In this document: positions 26,263-35,480 of the stretch, one piece after another | Layout: the number at the start of each line of letters is the position of its first letter | Position numbering within the stretch: position 1 is the stretch's first letter | Origin: Caldimicrobium sp. | GTDB taxonomy: Bacteria > Desulfobacterota > Thermodesulfobacteria > Thermodesulfobacteriales > Thermodesulfobacteriaceae | Reading direction: 5' to 3' | NCBI GenBank assembly: GCA_009903935.1 | Contig: WYEG01000059.1 | Location: 1 to 63,669, forward strand | Length of the DNA stretch: 63,669 nt | Position numbers and translations under genes: made by a program | Notes under the pieces: generated by a model | What the model was told of the DNA's origin: nothing | The model's database searches: none | The model's input: the letters and a program-made list of their open reading frames with translations, nothing else

Positions 26263-26598
26263 TTAAAAACCAGGCAACTTAAACCCAGGCGGTAGAGGAA
26301 GTCCACCGGTAAGCTTCGAGAGCTCTTCCTCTACCATGGCTTTAGCCTTCCGAAGAGCCTCGTTTACTCCTGCTACGATTAGGTCTTCAAGCATCTCTTT
26401 TTCTTCTGGGTTTATTAACTCCTTCTCTATTTCTATACGGATTATCTCCTGCCTTCCATTGGCTACAACTTTTACCATACCCCCACCAACCTGAACCTCA
26501 ATCTCCCTCGTCTCAAGCTCTTTTTGCATCTCTTCAATCTTTTGCTGCATCCGCTGCACTTCTTTAAAAAGCTTCTGCAACTCCTTTGGTAACCCCAT
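26263..26598 (-). CDS. YbaB/EbfC nucleoid-associated protein
   Basis: A 111-residue DNA-binding protein. The helical hairpin MQQKIEEMQKELETREIEVQVGGGMVKVVANGRQEI and the C-terminal helix MLEDLIVAGVNEALRKAKAMVEEELSKLTGGLPLPPG are typical. It lies between dnaX (2 bp gap) and recR in the usual operon. Confidence 0.93.
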   Translation of the reverse strand: MGLPKELQKLFKEVQRMQQKIEEMQKELETREIEVQVGGGMVKVVANGRQEIIRIEIEKELINPEEKEMLEDLIVAGVNEALRKAKAMVEEELSKLTGGLPLPPGFKLPGF

Positions 26599-26600
26599 TT

Positions 26601-28262
26601 TTATTCTCCTTTAGCTGGTTGTATGTAAGCTATCTTTGCAGATAAGATGTTCATAATGGCTTGAACCTCTGGTCTATTCTTTACCTCCTCAGGGTCTCGC
26701 CTCATTTTCTTAACTTCAAACTCCACCTCCTTCCCAAAAAACTTTAACACAAGGTCTTTAAGCTTATCCCAATAGGCTGAAGTCAAGAGAGGATAATCTT
26801 CTTCAAGAAGGAAGACCATCTTATTATCCCTTTCCTCAGGCTTGGGAACGCTCTCTAACAGGGCTCTAAATGTAGCACTCTCCTTTCCTACAATATCAAG
26901 AAACTCTTCCCACTCCACTCCCTTTTTTTCTTCCTTTGCTACCTTTTTAGGCGTGAGGTTGTCATCCCAAGCGTCAGCGAGGGGTCTCTTACTTTTTTCT
27001 TCTTTTGTTTCCTCTTTAGTCTCTGCTTTTAGCTCAACTTTAGTCTCTACTTTTTTCGTCTCTGCTTTAGTCTCTACTTTAGGCTCAAGTTTAGGCTCGA
27101 CCTTTCTATCATCCTCCAGCTCAGGAGCCACCAAAGCTTCAGTTGGTAATTTTTCAAGAAGTGTGTCAATGGAGATAAACTTTTCGTATTCACATATTTT
27201 AGCTATCATCAACTCAAACTGAAATTGGGGATAGGTAGAACGCCTTATAGCCTCAAGCCCTTTATAAAGGGCTTGATAGATTAAAAGAAAATCCTCTTTA
27301 TTTCCCAAGAAAAGAAGGTCCTTAAGCAAGCGAAAATCTATTCCTTTATCCGCAAGCACTTCTTGAGAAAAGATTTTAGCTAAAAAAAGCTCCCGGAAGA
27401 GGTGGGTTAGCCTTTCGGTAAAGGAGATAATATCCACTCCCTTTTCATAAAGATTCTGCACAAGTTCCATAGCTTTTTTTAAGTCTCGCTCAATCAAGGC
27501 TTTTGCCAGGTCCTCAAAGATCATCTCTTCATGCCAGCCAAAGCTATAGAGAAGGTCTTCCTTGGTCCTAACACCGTAAGCCACTGCTTGGTCAAGGAGA
27601 GAAAGGGCATCTCTTAGGCTTCCTTGTGCCTCTCTCGCTATTAGTTCAAGAGCAGGTTGATCAATTTGATAGTTTTCAAGCTCACATATCCTCTGTAAAT
27701 GGTTAAAAATTAGCTTAAAATCAAGCCGTCTAAATTCATAGCGTTGACAACGGGAAAGAATGGTAGGGGGAAGCCTGTTTGGCTCAGTTGTGGCAAGGAT
27801 AAAGTAGACATGAGATGGGGGCTCCTCTAAGGACTTAAGAAGAGCGTTGCTTGCCTCTTTAGTTAGCATGTGAGCTTCGTCGATGATGTAAACTTTGGCT
27901 TTACCCTTTGCGGGAGCATATTTTAGGGCATCGATAATCTCCCTAATCTGGTCTATTCCACGGTTTGAGGCTGCATCTATTTCCAAAACATCAACATGAA
28001 TACCCTTCATTATCTCAACGCAGGATTGACACTGGTTGCAGGGTTCATAGACCTCGGGATTGATATTCTGACAATTTAAAGCCTTGGCTACAATCCTTGC
28101 CAAAGTAGTCTTGCCTGTTCCTTTTATCCCAGCAAAAAGAAGGGCATGACTAAGTTTGTTCCTTTTTAGGGCATTGACAATCGTTTTAACAACCGCGGAC
28201 TGCCCAACAACTTCAGAAAACCTTTGTGGTCTATACTTTCTGGCAAGGACTAAGTAGGACAT
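26601..28262 (-). CDS. dnaX: DNA polymerase III subunits gamma/tau
   Basis: A 553-residue clamp-loader ATPase. Walker A GIKGTGKTTLARI (about 45-57), zinc module CQNINPEVYEPCNQCQSC (about 64-81), Walker B VYIIDEAHML (about 123-132), the SRC box LSRCQRYEFR (about 168-177), and a C-terminal tau-like region. Between about 395 and 435 lies a low-complexity run of repeated Lys-Val-Glu-Thr units (EPKVETKAETKKVETKVE...), probably a flexible linker. No slippery sequence for a gamma frameshift was found by eye. It is the first gene of the dnaX-ybaB-recR-dprA operon. Confidence 0.94.
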   Translation of the reverse strand: MSYLVLARKYRPQRFSEVVGQSAVVKTIVNALKRNKLSHALLFAGIKGTGKTTLARIVAKALNCQNINPEVYEPCNQCQSCVEIMKGIHVDVLEIDAASNRGIDQIREIIDALKYAPAKGKAKVYIIDEAHMLTKEASNALLKSLEEPPSHVYFILATTEPNRLPPTILSRCQRYEFRRLDFKLIFNHLQRICELENYQIDQPALELIAREAQGSLRDALSLLDQAVAYGVRTKEDLLYSFGWHEEMIFEDLAKALIERDLKKAMELVQNLYEKGVDIISFTERLTHLFRELFLAKIFSQEVLADKGIDFRLLKDLLFLGNKEDFLLIYQALYKGLEAIRRSTYPQFQFELMIAKICEYEKFISIDTLLEKLPTEALVAPELEDDRKVEPKLEPKVETKAETKKVETKVELKAETKEETKEEKSKRPLADAWDDNLTPKKVAKEEKKGVEWEEFLDIVGKESATFRALLESVPKPEERDNKMVFLLEEDYPLLTSAYWDKLKDLVLKFFGKEVEFEVKKMRRDPEEVKNRPEVQAIMNILSAKIAYIQPAKGE

Positions 28263-28265
28263 GCT

Positions 28266-28292
28266 TTGACTATTTTACTTAAATATAGTCAA
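28266..28292. promoter_or_regulatory. Palindrome directly upstream of dnaX
   Basis: TTGACTAT, 11 bases, ATAGTCAA: a perfect 8-bp inverted repeat that begins 3 bp before the dnaX start codon. The half-site copy on the minus strand also reads as a TTGACT -35 box, but no convincing -10 fits before the gene, so this could be an operator or a very short leader. No Shine-Dalgarno is visible for dnaX. Confidence 0.45.
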
Positions 28293-28425
28293 AAAACAAG
28301 ACTCTCAAAGGTTGTTTCATAAACCCTTGCCTTATGGGTCGGTTAAGTAAAAAACTTCAGGAAAACTTCCCCTACCCTATTCTTTCCGAGCGAAGGTATC
28401 TCTTATATCTTATTTGTCTCCATGA

Positions 28426-28691
28426 GGCTGTACTAAAAATGTTTTTGTGCAAGCCCTCCTGCTGTCGCCCCGAGCCCCTTTTTTGTCGCCCCGAGCCCCT
28501 TTTTTGTCGCCCCGAGCCCCTTTTTTGTCGCCCCGAGCCCCTTTTTTGTCGCCCCGAGCCCCTTTTTTGTCGCCCCGAGCGTAGCGAGGGGTCCCTCGGC
28601 GCTTGCGCACCTCGGGATGACATCACGGGATGCCGTCCCGAACAAAGTGAGGGATGCCTCGCTATCGCTCGATGGAACTTTTTTAAACAGC
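28426..28691. repeat. Dispersed palindromic element with five tandem 23-bp units
   Basis: The left end is GGCTGTACTAAAAATGTTTTTGTGCAAGCCC and the right end, read backwards, GAGCTGTTTAAAAAAGTTCC, the same two end types as elsewhere. Inside, about 28463-28570 holds five tandem 23-bp copies of TTTTTTGTCGCCCCGAGCCCC-type units, then the palindromic core (GAGCGTAGCGAGGGGTCCC, GGATGCCGTCCC, GAGGGATGCCTCGC). Frames on both strands (repeated Gly-Ala-Arg-Gly-Asp-Lys-Lys) are spurious. The rest of 28263-28822 holds a partial copy at about 28380-28400 and a promoter. Confidence 0.8.
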
Positions 28692-28704
28692 TCTTTTGTC
28701 TCCC

Positions 28705-28732
28705 TTGATTTTTAAAGCTTTAATATTATGAT
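28705..28732 (+). promoter_or_regulatory. Possible promoter of the infB operon
   Basis: TTGATT at 28705-28710, a 16-bp spacer, TATGAT at 28727-28732, 90 bp before infB and just outside the right end of the repeat element. Confidence 0.45.
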
Positions 28733-28822
28733 TATGAAAATCTTTTGGAAAAGACCTTGCTAAGGAACCATTTAACGGACAAATTTTTTTAAGCTATTTA
28801 AAAAAGAAAAAGGACGGAGTAG

Positions 28823-31318
28823 ATGCCAAAGATTAAGGTTGCTGATTTAGCGCTTGAGCTAAACCTCCCTGTAGAAGAACTAATTTTGAAGTTAAAAGAT
28901 TCTGGTTTTAGCATAAAAAACGCCCAGAGTCTACTTTCGGAAGAGGAAGTGGAAAGGATTAAAGAGATGTTTAAACCTAAGAAAGAATTTATAGTAATAA
29001 AAAAGGAAGAGGCTGAGGTAGCTCAGGAACAACCCAAAAAAAGGAAACTTATCATAAAAAAGAAAGTTCAGCCTACAGAAGAAGTTCAACCAAAGCCCGA
29101 AGAAAAGCTCATTTCCGAAGAAGCTAAGGTAGAAGGTGAAAAGGTAGAAGTTGAAATAGAAGAAGCAAAGGAGATAAAAGAAGAAGAAAAAAAAGAAACA
29201 GAAAAACCTGAGGAACCATCTGCAAAGAGGGTAGTTACAGAATTTAAACCACGAAGAGAACGCTACAGAAAAAGGGAAGAAAAACCAGAAATAACACCTC
29301 CCCCTCAGCCCATTCCGGAAAAACTTGAAAAAGAAGAAAAGAAGAAAAAGGAAAAGATAAAGGCTGAAGAGAAAAAACCAAAGAAAAAACCCTCGGCTTT
29401 AAAGAGGGAAAGAGAAGTAAAAGAGGACATCGAAGATTTCTTTTTTGAGGAGGAGCCTACAGAGCTTTTTGAAGAAAGACCTGAGGAAGAAGAAAAACCA
29501 AGGATCCCAGCCAAAAAGGAAAAGCCAACCAAAGAGCCCTCAAGACCTTCAACCCTACCCCCAAAGGAAAGGAAGATAAAGGTCTATGAGACCATTCAAG
29601 TTGGTGAGCTTGCTAAATTAATGGGGGTTAAGGTTGGTGAACTTTTGAAGAAAGCTTTAATGATGGGGCTTCCCCTCACCATAAATCAATCTATCGATGC
29701 TGATACAGCGGCAATTCTTGCCGATGAGTTTGGGTTCAAAGTAGAAAAAGCTCCTGTTGAGGAGGAGCTTCTTCTACAGTATGTTCCTCCAAAGGAAGAG
29801 GAGCTTAAGCCAAGACCACCTGTGGTCACAGTAATGGGTCATGTTGACCATGGGAAAACCACTCTTCTTGACGCCATACGAAAAACTGATGTGGCAAGCA
29901 GAGAAGCTGGCGGAATTACCCAACACATCGGAGCCTATAAAGTAACCCTTGAAGATGGAAGGCAGATAACTTTTATTGACACGCCTGGGCATGAAGCCTT
30001 TACCACCATGAGAGCAAGGGGGGCTCAGGTCACAGATATTGTCATTCTTGTGGTAGCGGCAGATGATGGCGTCATGGAACAAACCAAGGAAGCCATTGAG
30101 CATGCGAGGGCAGCTGGAGTGCCAATAGTTGTGGCTATAAACAAGGTCGATAAGCCTAACGCTAATCCCGAAAGGGTTAAGAGCCAACTTGCCGAGCTTG
30201 GGCTTGTCCCTGAGGAATGGGGTGGCGACACGCTTATGGCTAACATTTCAGCCAGAAACAGGATTGGCATTGAAGAGCTTCTTGAGCTTGTTTTACTTCA
30301 GGCTGAAATGTTAGACCTAAAAGCAGCTTACGATAGACCAGCAAGAGGAAGGGTAATCGAAAGTCGGCTTGACAAAGGCAAGGGACCAGTGGCCACGGTC
30401 CTAATTCAAGAAGGAACGCTTAGAGAAGGAGATGTCTTTGTCTCGGGGCAAACCTTTGGTAGGGTTAGGGCAATGTTTGATAGCCTTGGACAAAGGGTAA
30501 AGGAAGCAACCCCTTCTACTCCGGTTGAAATTTTAGGATTTGAGGAGCTGCCACAGGCAGGGGATGACTTTATCGTCGTTGAGGATGAAGAGAAGGCAAG
30601 GAAGATCGCCGAGTATCGGCAAAGAAAGGCAAGAGAAGCTGAAGCGGCAAAGCAAACTAAGATATCCTTAGAGAAGATCTTTGAAAAACTAAAAGAGGGT
30701 GAGCTCAAAGAGCTTAAGATTGTCCTTAAGGCAGACACACAAGGAACGCTCGAAGCCTTGGATGCCTCATTACAGAAGCTCTCGACTGATAAGGTTAAAG
30801 TAACGATAATCAGGAAGGGCATTGGTGCCATAACCGAAAGTGATGTAATGCTTGCCTCGGCATCTGAGGCTATCGTCATTGGTTTTAATGTTAAGCCAAC
30901 CTCGCAAGCTAAAGAAACAGCTAAGCAAGAGGGAGTAGACATTCGCTTCTATGATGTTATCTACCATCTTCTGGAAGACATCAAGAAGGCGATGGAAGGG
31001 TTGCTTGAGCCTGTTTATGAAGAGGTTATCACTGGGGTTGCCGAGGTTAGAGCTACCTTTAAAGTGCCCAAGGTTGGAATTGTGGCTGGATGCTATGTTA
31101 AGGAGGGTGTTATAAGCAGAAACAACAAAGTTAGAGTGATCCGAGACGGAGTGGTAGTGTTTACCGGTGGAATTGCCAGTCTCAAACGCTTCAAAGAGGA
31201 TGTGAAAGAAGTTCAAGCTGGCTATGAATGCGGGCTTAAGATTGAAAACTTTAACGATGTAAAAGTGGGGGATATTATAGAAGCCTTTGAGGTCAGAAAG
31301 GTTGAGCAGAAGCTTTAG
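28823..31318 (+). CDS. infB: Translation initiation factor IF-2
   Basis: An 831-residue GTPase that brings initiator tRNA to the 30S subunit. The N-terminal IF2_N fold (residues 1-50), a long Lys/Glu-rich linker (about 50-255), a second IF2_N (about 255-310), then the G domain: [41 protein letters not shown]. Domains II-IV follow ([19 protein letters not shown], ...[11 protein letters not shown]). First gene of a compact operon with DUF503, rbfA, nrnA and truB. Confidence 0.97.
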   Translation: MPKIKVADLALELNLPVEELILKLKDSGFSIKNAQSLLSEEEVERIKEMFKPKKEFIVIKKEEAEVAQEQPKKRKLIIKKKVQPTEEVQPKPEEKLISEEAKVEGEKVEVEIEEAKEIKEEEKKETEKPEEPSAKRVVTEFKPRRERYRKREEKPEITPPPQPIPEKLEKEEKKKKEKIKAEEKKPKKKPSALKREREVKEDIEDFFFEEEPTELFEERPEEEEKPRIPAKKEKPTKEPSRPSTLPPKERKIKVYETIQVGELAKLMGVKVGELLKKALMMGLPLTINQSIDADTAAILADEFGFKVEKAPVEEELLLQYVPPKEEELKPRPPVVTVMGHVDHGKTTLLDAIRKTDVASREAGGITQHIGAYKVTLEDGRQITFIDTPGHEAFTTMRARGAQVTDIVILVVAADDGVMEQTKEAIEHARAAGVPIVVAINKVDKPNANPERVKSQLAELGLVPEEWGGDTLMANISARNRIGIEELLELVLLQAEMLDLKAAYDRPARGRVIESRLDKGKGPVATVLIQEGTLREGDVFVSGQTFGRVRAMFDSLGQRVKEATPSTPVEILGFEELPQAGDDFIVVEDEEKARKIAEYRQRKAREAEAAKQTKISLEKIFEKLKEGELKELKIVLKADTQGTLEALDASLQKLSTDKVKVTIIRKGIGAITESDVMLASASEAIVIGFNVKPTSQAKETAKQEGVDIRFYDVIYHLLEDIKKAMEGLLEPVYEEVITGVAEVRATFKVPKVGIVAGCYVKEGVISRNNKVRVIRDGVVVFTGGIASLKRFKEDVKEVQAGYECGLKIENFNDVKVGDIIEAFEVRKVEQKL

Positions 31319-31327
31319 AGCTTTTAA

Positions 31328-31618
31328 ATGGTTGTAGGAATTGCCAGGATAGAGCTTTACTTCCCCTACCCTAACTCCTTAAAAGAAAAAAGGCAGATTT
31401 TGCGGGCTCTAACTCAAAAGATAGAAGCAAACTTTAAACGAATATCTATCGCTGAGGTTGACGGGCATGACCTGTGGCAAAAGGCAGTCCTTGGAATAAG
31501 CCTTGTCGGGAAGGATAGAGAGTTTGTAGACAGTAGGCTAACGACAATCATTGAATTTATTAAAAAAAATTCAGAACTGGAAATCGTAAAGGCAGAAATT
31601 GACCTTATAGGATATTGA
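31328..31618 (+). CDS. DUF503 family small protein
   Basis: A 96-residue member of DUF503 (YlxP type), regularly found between infB and rbfA. Its pattern IARIELYFPYPNSLKEKRQILRALTQKIEANFKRISIAEVDGHDLWQKAVLGISLVG is characteristic. The function is uncertain, probably ribosome maturation. The next gene, rbfA, begins a few bases after the stop. Confidence 0.88.
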   Translation: MVVGIARIELYFPYPNSLKEKRQILRALTQKIEANFKRISIAEVDGHDLWQKAVLGISLVGKDREFVDSRLTTIIEFIKKNSELEIVKAEIDLIGY

Positions 31619-31623
31619 AAAAA

Positions 31624-31962
31624 ATGAGCAGACGTTCGGAGCGCGTTGCAAGTCTCCTTCAAGATCTGTTGTCAGAAATCATCATGTTTGAGCTAAATGA
31701 CCCAATCTTTAAAAAGTTTATAAGCATAACTGAAATAAAAATTGGCGATGATTTGAAAAAGGCAACCGTTTACTTTAGGGTCTACGATGCTGACCCAGCG
31801 GAGTTAGAGAGTGCTTTATCCAAGGCGAAGGGCTACATTAAGAAGCTCTTGGCCGAGAGAATGACTATAAAGTTTCTTCCGGACATTGAGTTTAAGCAGG
31901 ACCTAAGAGAAGAGGAAGAAAAACGGCTTGACGAACTTTTTGCAAGGATTAAAAAATCTTGA
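31624..31962 (+). CDS. rbfA: 30S ribosome-binding factor A
   Basis: A 112-residue KH-fold assembly factor for 16S rRNA 5' end maturation. Start ATG 31624 (MSRRSERVASLLQDLLSEII); a TTG at 31615 is in frame but overlaps DUF503. Core: LKKATVYFRVYDADPAELESALSKAKGYIKKLLAERMTIKFLPDIEFKQD. The 3' end overlaps nrnA at the stop/start. Confidence 0.93.
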   Translation: MSRRSERVASLLQDLLSEIIMFELNDPIFKKFISITEIKIGDDLKKATVYFRVYDADPAELESALSKAKGYIKKLLAERMTIKFLPDIEFKQDLREEEEKRLDELFARIKKS

Positions 31963-32981
31963 TGGACTTTTCAAAGGTCTACCAATTTTTAAATTCAGCC
32001 AAAAACATCCTTTGCATCACTCATACTGCCCCTGACCTCGATGGAATATCAAGCATGCTCGCTTTTTATCAGGCTTTTAAAGATTTTCCTTTGCAAAGCG
32101 TCACCCCGAGCGAATCAAAGGATGAGGAGAAAAGAAATTTCATCTTGCTTCTTGAAGACATACCTCGCAAGGCTTATTATCTGCCAGGCATTGAAGCTAT
32201 AACCAAAGTGGAAGACTTATCAACTAACATCCACCCTGAGCTCCTTATTGTGTTTGATGCTCACTGTCCGAAAAGGATTAACGAGAAAGTGCTATCTTTT
32301 TTTAACAGACCAAGGTTTGCCATCATTTTTGACCATCACCATAGGGAAGCTTGCGAGCCCTTTGCTGAAGAACAAATAGAGCTAATCGACCCCTCCTCCC
32401 CTTCTACCACAGCCTTACTCTTTGATTTCTTCACCTTTACCAACATGCCCATAACTCAAGAGGTCGCAACCTTACTCCTTTTTGGATTATACTACGATAC
32501 AGGCGGGTTTAGATATGAAAATGTTTCCGCAAGGACCTTTGAGATGGCCTCACAGCTTGTCAAGCTTGGGGCAAGCCCAAGCGCAGTAGCCAACGCCATC
32601 TACTCAAACCGGACGCTTGGGGAGGTCAATCTTCTTAAAAGTGCCCTAAATCGCATGAAACTTCTCAAAGACGGAAAGGTCATTATAACCTATTTGACTA
32701 AAGAAGATTTTGAGCGCTATGGGAAAGAGCTTGATGACTTGGCAAGCTTTTTTAGAGATGTAGAAGGAGTAATGCTTTCCATCCTGGTAAAAGAGCTTGA
32801 TTATGACCATATATCAGTTAGCCTAAGGAGCAAGCCCCCCTATCCCTGCCTACCTTTGGCTAAGGAGTTTAGAGGGGGAGGGCATGCCTATGCCTGCGGG
32901 TTTAGGGTTCGTTCTCAATCCTTAGAAGAGGTCATAAAGCTTTTAGAGGAAAAGATTTCTCAGCTTGAGTTTGGTCGTTAG
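31962..32981 (+). CDS. nrnA: DHH-DHHA1 phosphoesterase, NrnA-like oligoribonuclease
   Basis: A 339-residue manganese-dependent enzyme that degrades nanoRNA and/or pAp and may also hydrolyse cyclic dinucleotides. DHH motifs: HTAPDLDGISSMLAF (about 22-36), VFDAHCP (about 93-99), IIFDHHHREACEPF (about 118-131). DHHA1 motif GGGHAYACGFRV near the C-terminus. The start is ATG 31962, overlapping the rbfA stop. This is the usual rbfA-nrnA-truB order. Confidence 0.9.
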   Translation: MDFSKVYQFLNSAKNILCITHTAPDLDGISSMLAFYQAFKDFPLQSVTPSESKDEEKRNFILLLEDIPRKAYYLPGIEAITKVEDLSTNIHPELLIVFDAHCPKRINEKVLSFFNRPRFAIIFDHHHREACEPFAEEQIELIDPSSPSTTALLFDFFTFTNMPITQEVATLLLFGLYYDTGGFRYENVSARTFEMASQLVKLGASPSAVANAIYSNRTLGEVNLLKSALNRMKLLKDGKVIITYLTKEDFERYGKELDDLASFFRDVEGVMLSILVKELDYDHISVSLRSKPPYPCLPLAKEFRGGGHAYACGFRVRSQSLEEVIKLLEEKISQLEFGR

Positions 32982-33950
32982 ATGAGGACAAACGATTTTA
33001 AGAATTTATCAGGTATTCTTGTTATCGATAAGCCTCAAGGATTAACTTCAATGGATGTTGTTGAAGAGATAAAAAGGGTCCTCAGGGTAAAGAAGGCTGG
33101 GCACGGCGGAACCCTTGACCCAATAGCCACGGGTGTATTGCCAATTTTTTTAAATGAAGCTACGAAAGTTGCCCAGATCTTTCTTGACGGAGATAAGCTC
33201 TATGAAGGAGTAATGCAGCTTGGGATAACCACGGACACTTACGACATAACTGGAGAGGTCTTAGCAACAAGCGACCCAAGCTCAATCACCTTAGAGGATG
33301 TTCAAAGGATCATCCCCCACTTTATCGGGGAAATTCAGCAGTCCCCTCCCCCTTTTTCAGCGGCAAAGTATAAAGGGAGACCACTTTATAGGTATGCAAG
33401 GAACGGGCTTATCATAACGAAGAACCCCAAGACAGTAAGGATTTACGATTTTAAGATCCTCGAAATGAACGGAGCAGAGGTTAGATTTTTGCTTGCCTGC
33501 AGTAAAGGCACCTATGTAAGGACTTTGGTGCATGACTTTGGGCAAAGGCTTGGATGCGGAGCGGTGCTTAAAAGTTTAGTGAGACTTAAAAAATCTGTTT
33601 TTACACTTGACCAAGCTATCAGCCTTGATGAGGTAAAGGTTATAGCTAAGGAGGATAGAATTTCTTTGCAAAAAAGGATTATTCCTCTTGAGAAGGCATT
33701 AGAATTCTTACCCAAGGTAATCGTAAACGAAGAATTTGCCCAAAAGATTAGAGCCGGAATTAGGATCCCAACTTCTTCCTTTCTATCTTGGGTCAGGTTC
33801 CAAAAACTTTCCCTTAACCCAACTGAAAAATACATTCGCCTTGCTACTCCAAAGAATGAGCTCGTTGCCATCATCGAAAACCCCTTTATGCATCCCACAA
33901 ACCCATACCTTACCTATTTCAGGGTTTTCCCATCAAGGAATAAGAGCTAA
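32982..33950 (+). CDS. truB: tRNA pseudouridine-55 synthase
   Basis: A 322-residue enzyme making pseudouridine 55 in the T-loop. The N-terminal signature GILVIDKPQGLTSMDVVEEIKRVL (about 11-34) and the catalytic segment GHGGTLDPIATGVLPIFLNEATK (Asp in GTLDP, about 41-63) are intact, as is RYARNGLIITKNPKTV. It follows nrnA with no gap. Confidence 0.95.
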   Translation: MRTNDFKNLSGILVIDKPQGLTSMDVVEEIKRVLRVKKAGHGGTLDPIATGVLPIFLNEATKVAQIFLDGDKLYEGVMQLGITTDTYDITGEVLATSDPSSITLEDVQRIIPHFIGEIQQSPPPFSAAKYKGRPLYRYARNGLIITKNPKTVRIYDFKILEMNGAEVRFLLACSKGTYVRTLVHDFGQRLGCGAVLKSLVRLKKSVFTLDQAISLDEVKVIAKEDRISLQKRIIPLEKALEFLPKVIVNEEFAQKIRAGIRIPTSSFLSWVRFQKLSLNPTEKYIRLATPKNELVAIIENPFMHPTNPYLTYFRVFPSRNKS

Positions 33951-33961
33951 AATTTAACAAA

Positions 33962-34858
33962 ATGAAGAAAAAAATAAAATCAGTCATTCTTTTTCTGGCA
34001 AGGATCATCATAAGCTTCGGTTTGCTCTTTTACTTATTAAAAAAAACCGAGTGGGATAAACTTTTTCTCGTCTTGAAAAACCTTTCCCCTATTTACTATG
34101 TTTTAGCCTTTACTTGCGTCTTGAGTTTTGAAACCTTGGTAGCGCTTCGTTGGAAGAAAATCTGCAAAATTTGGGGGTTTGAAAAACCTTTAAGCTTTTA
34201 CTTAAAAGGCTATCTCATGAGCCTCTCTTTGAACACCGTTTTCCCAGGCATCGTTGCCGGAGATACCCTAAGGGCAGGCTTACTCATCAAAGAGGGGCTA
34301 CATTGGAAAAAAGCAAGCATGAGCCTCCTCTTTGACAGAGGCTACGGTTTGTTTGGTATACTCGTCATCCTATCCTTAAGCCTCCCTTTGTATGGCGACT
34401 TCTTGCCTCAGTCCTTCAAACAGACCCTTTTCTTAATCATATATTCGGCAATTTTAGGATTTTTCCTAATAAACCTTCTTGGGAAAAAATTTTTTCCAAA
34501 GATACAAAATCCTGAAACCCTAAAGCCTCTCTTTTTCCCACAAAATCTGATACCCATTGTTTTAGGCTTTGTTGTCCAGGTCTTTTTTGTGCTCCAGTAT
34601 GTTTTTTTAAGCAAAGCCCTTTTCCTTAGCCTTCCTTTGAGGGTTTTGTTTGTAGTGATTCCTATAGTTAGCTTTCTTTCCGCCCTTCCTTTAAGCATCT
34701 CAGGGCTTGGGGTAAGGGAAGGAACGCTAAGCTATTTTCTTCACCTTCTTGGCTATCCCCTTGAGTATGGAGTTGCCCTTGGGCTCCTTGGTTATTCTCT
34801 TATTTTAATTTCTGCCATACCGGGAATATTGCTTTACCTTACTAAACGATGGAGATAG
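33962..34858 (+). CDS. LPG-synthase-TM (UPF0104) family membrane protein
   Basis: A 298-residue polytopic protein with about seven to eight hydrophobic segments and the family marks LKGYLMSLSLNTVFPGIVAGDTLRAGLLIKEG (about 80-111) and PLSISGLGVREGTLSYFLHLLG (about 240-261), as in the flippase domain of MprF-type enzymes. There is no aminoacyltransferase domain, so it is probably a lipid flippase or glycolipid transporter. It overlaps the MarC gene by 10 bp. Confidence 0.78.
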   Translation: MKKKIKSVILFLARIIISFGLLFYLLKKTEWDKLFLVLKNLSPIYYVLAFTCVLSFETLVALRWKKICKIWGFEKPLSFYLKGYLMSLSLNTVFPGIVAGDTLRAGLLIKEGLHWKKASMSLLFDRGYGLFGILVILSLSLPLYGDFLPQSFKQTLFLIIYSAILGFFLINLLGKKFFPKIQNPETLKPLFFPQNLIPIVLGFVVQVFFVLQYVFLSKALFLSLPLRVLFVVIPIVSFLSALPLSISGLGVREGTLSYFLHLLGYPLEYGVALGLLGYSLILISAIPGILLYLTKRWR

Positions 34859-35472
34859 GCTTTCTAATAAAAAGCTTCCTTGCTCTATTTACCGTGGTTG
34901 ACCCCATTGGAGGTGCTCCACTTTTTCTAACCTTAACTGAAGGGGCATCAGAAAAAGAAAGAAAGCTTATTGCCCTTAGGGCAAGCTTAACCCTTTTCAT
35001 CGTTTTAGCTCTCTTTTTATTCCTTGGGCAAAATCTTCTTAAGCTATTCCACATATCACTCTCTGCCTTCAAGGTGGCTGGGGGCTTACTTCTAATACTA
35101 ACAGCTATCGACATGCTTTATGCCAGAACAAGAGCCATAAAAGAAACGCCTGAAGAGCGCGAAAAATGGAAAGAAAGAGAAGATGTATCCATCGTGCCCC
35201 TTGGGATACCCTATTTAGCTGGACCAGGAGCCATAACGACCACGGTCATCCTTTCTGAAGGAATAGATTGGGAAAAAAAGCTGTGGTTGTTAGGAGTAAT
35301 TGCCCTTGTTTCCTTTTTAACTCTTATTATCTTCTTCTTTGCAAGCTACATCTTTAGGTTTTTTGGAGAGACGGGCACAAAAGCCTTGGTGAGAATACTT
35401 GGGCTAATCCTTGCAAGCATTGCGGTAGAATACATCATAAGCGGCATAAGAGAGAGCTTAGGGCTCAACTAA
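34849..35472 (+). CDS. MarC family integral membrane protein
   Basis: A 207-residue membrane protein with six predicted helices. The conserved DPIGGAPLFLTLTEG (about 18-32) and VPLGIPYLAGPGAITTTVIL (about 118-137) segments define the family. The function is unresolved; despite the name it is not shown to be a drug exporter. It lies 8 bp before the antiporter gene. Confidence 0.82.
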   Translation: MEIGFLIKSFLALFTVVDPIGGAPLFLTLTEGASEKERKLIALRASLTLFIVLALFLFLGQNLLKLFHISLSAFKVAGGLLLILTAIDMLYARTRAIKETPEEREKWKEREDVSIVPLGIPYLAGPGAITTTVILSEGIDWEKKLWLLGVIALVSFLTLIIFFFASYIFRFFGETGTKALVRILGLILASIAVEYIISGIRESLGLN

Positions 35473-35480
35473 AAGGGGGC

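Noticed and set aside
28334-28708. Several overlapping frames on both strands with five-fold peptide repeats
   Set aside because: All lie in the tandem 23-bp units of a repeat element; a period not divisible by three opens all frames. No Shine-Dalgarno or family match.
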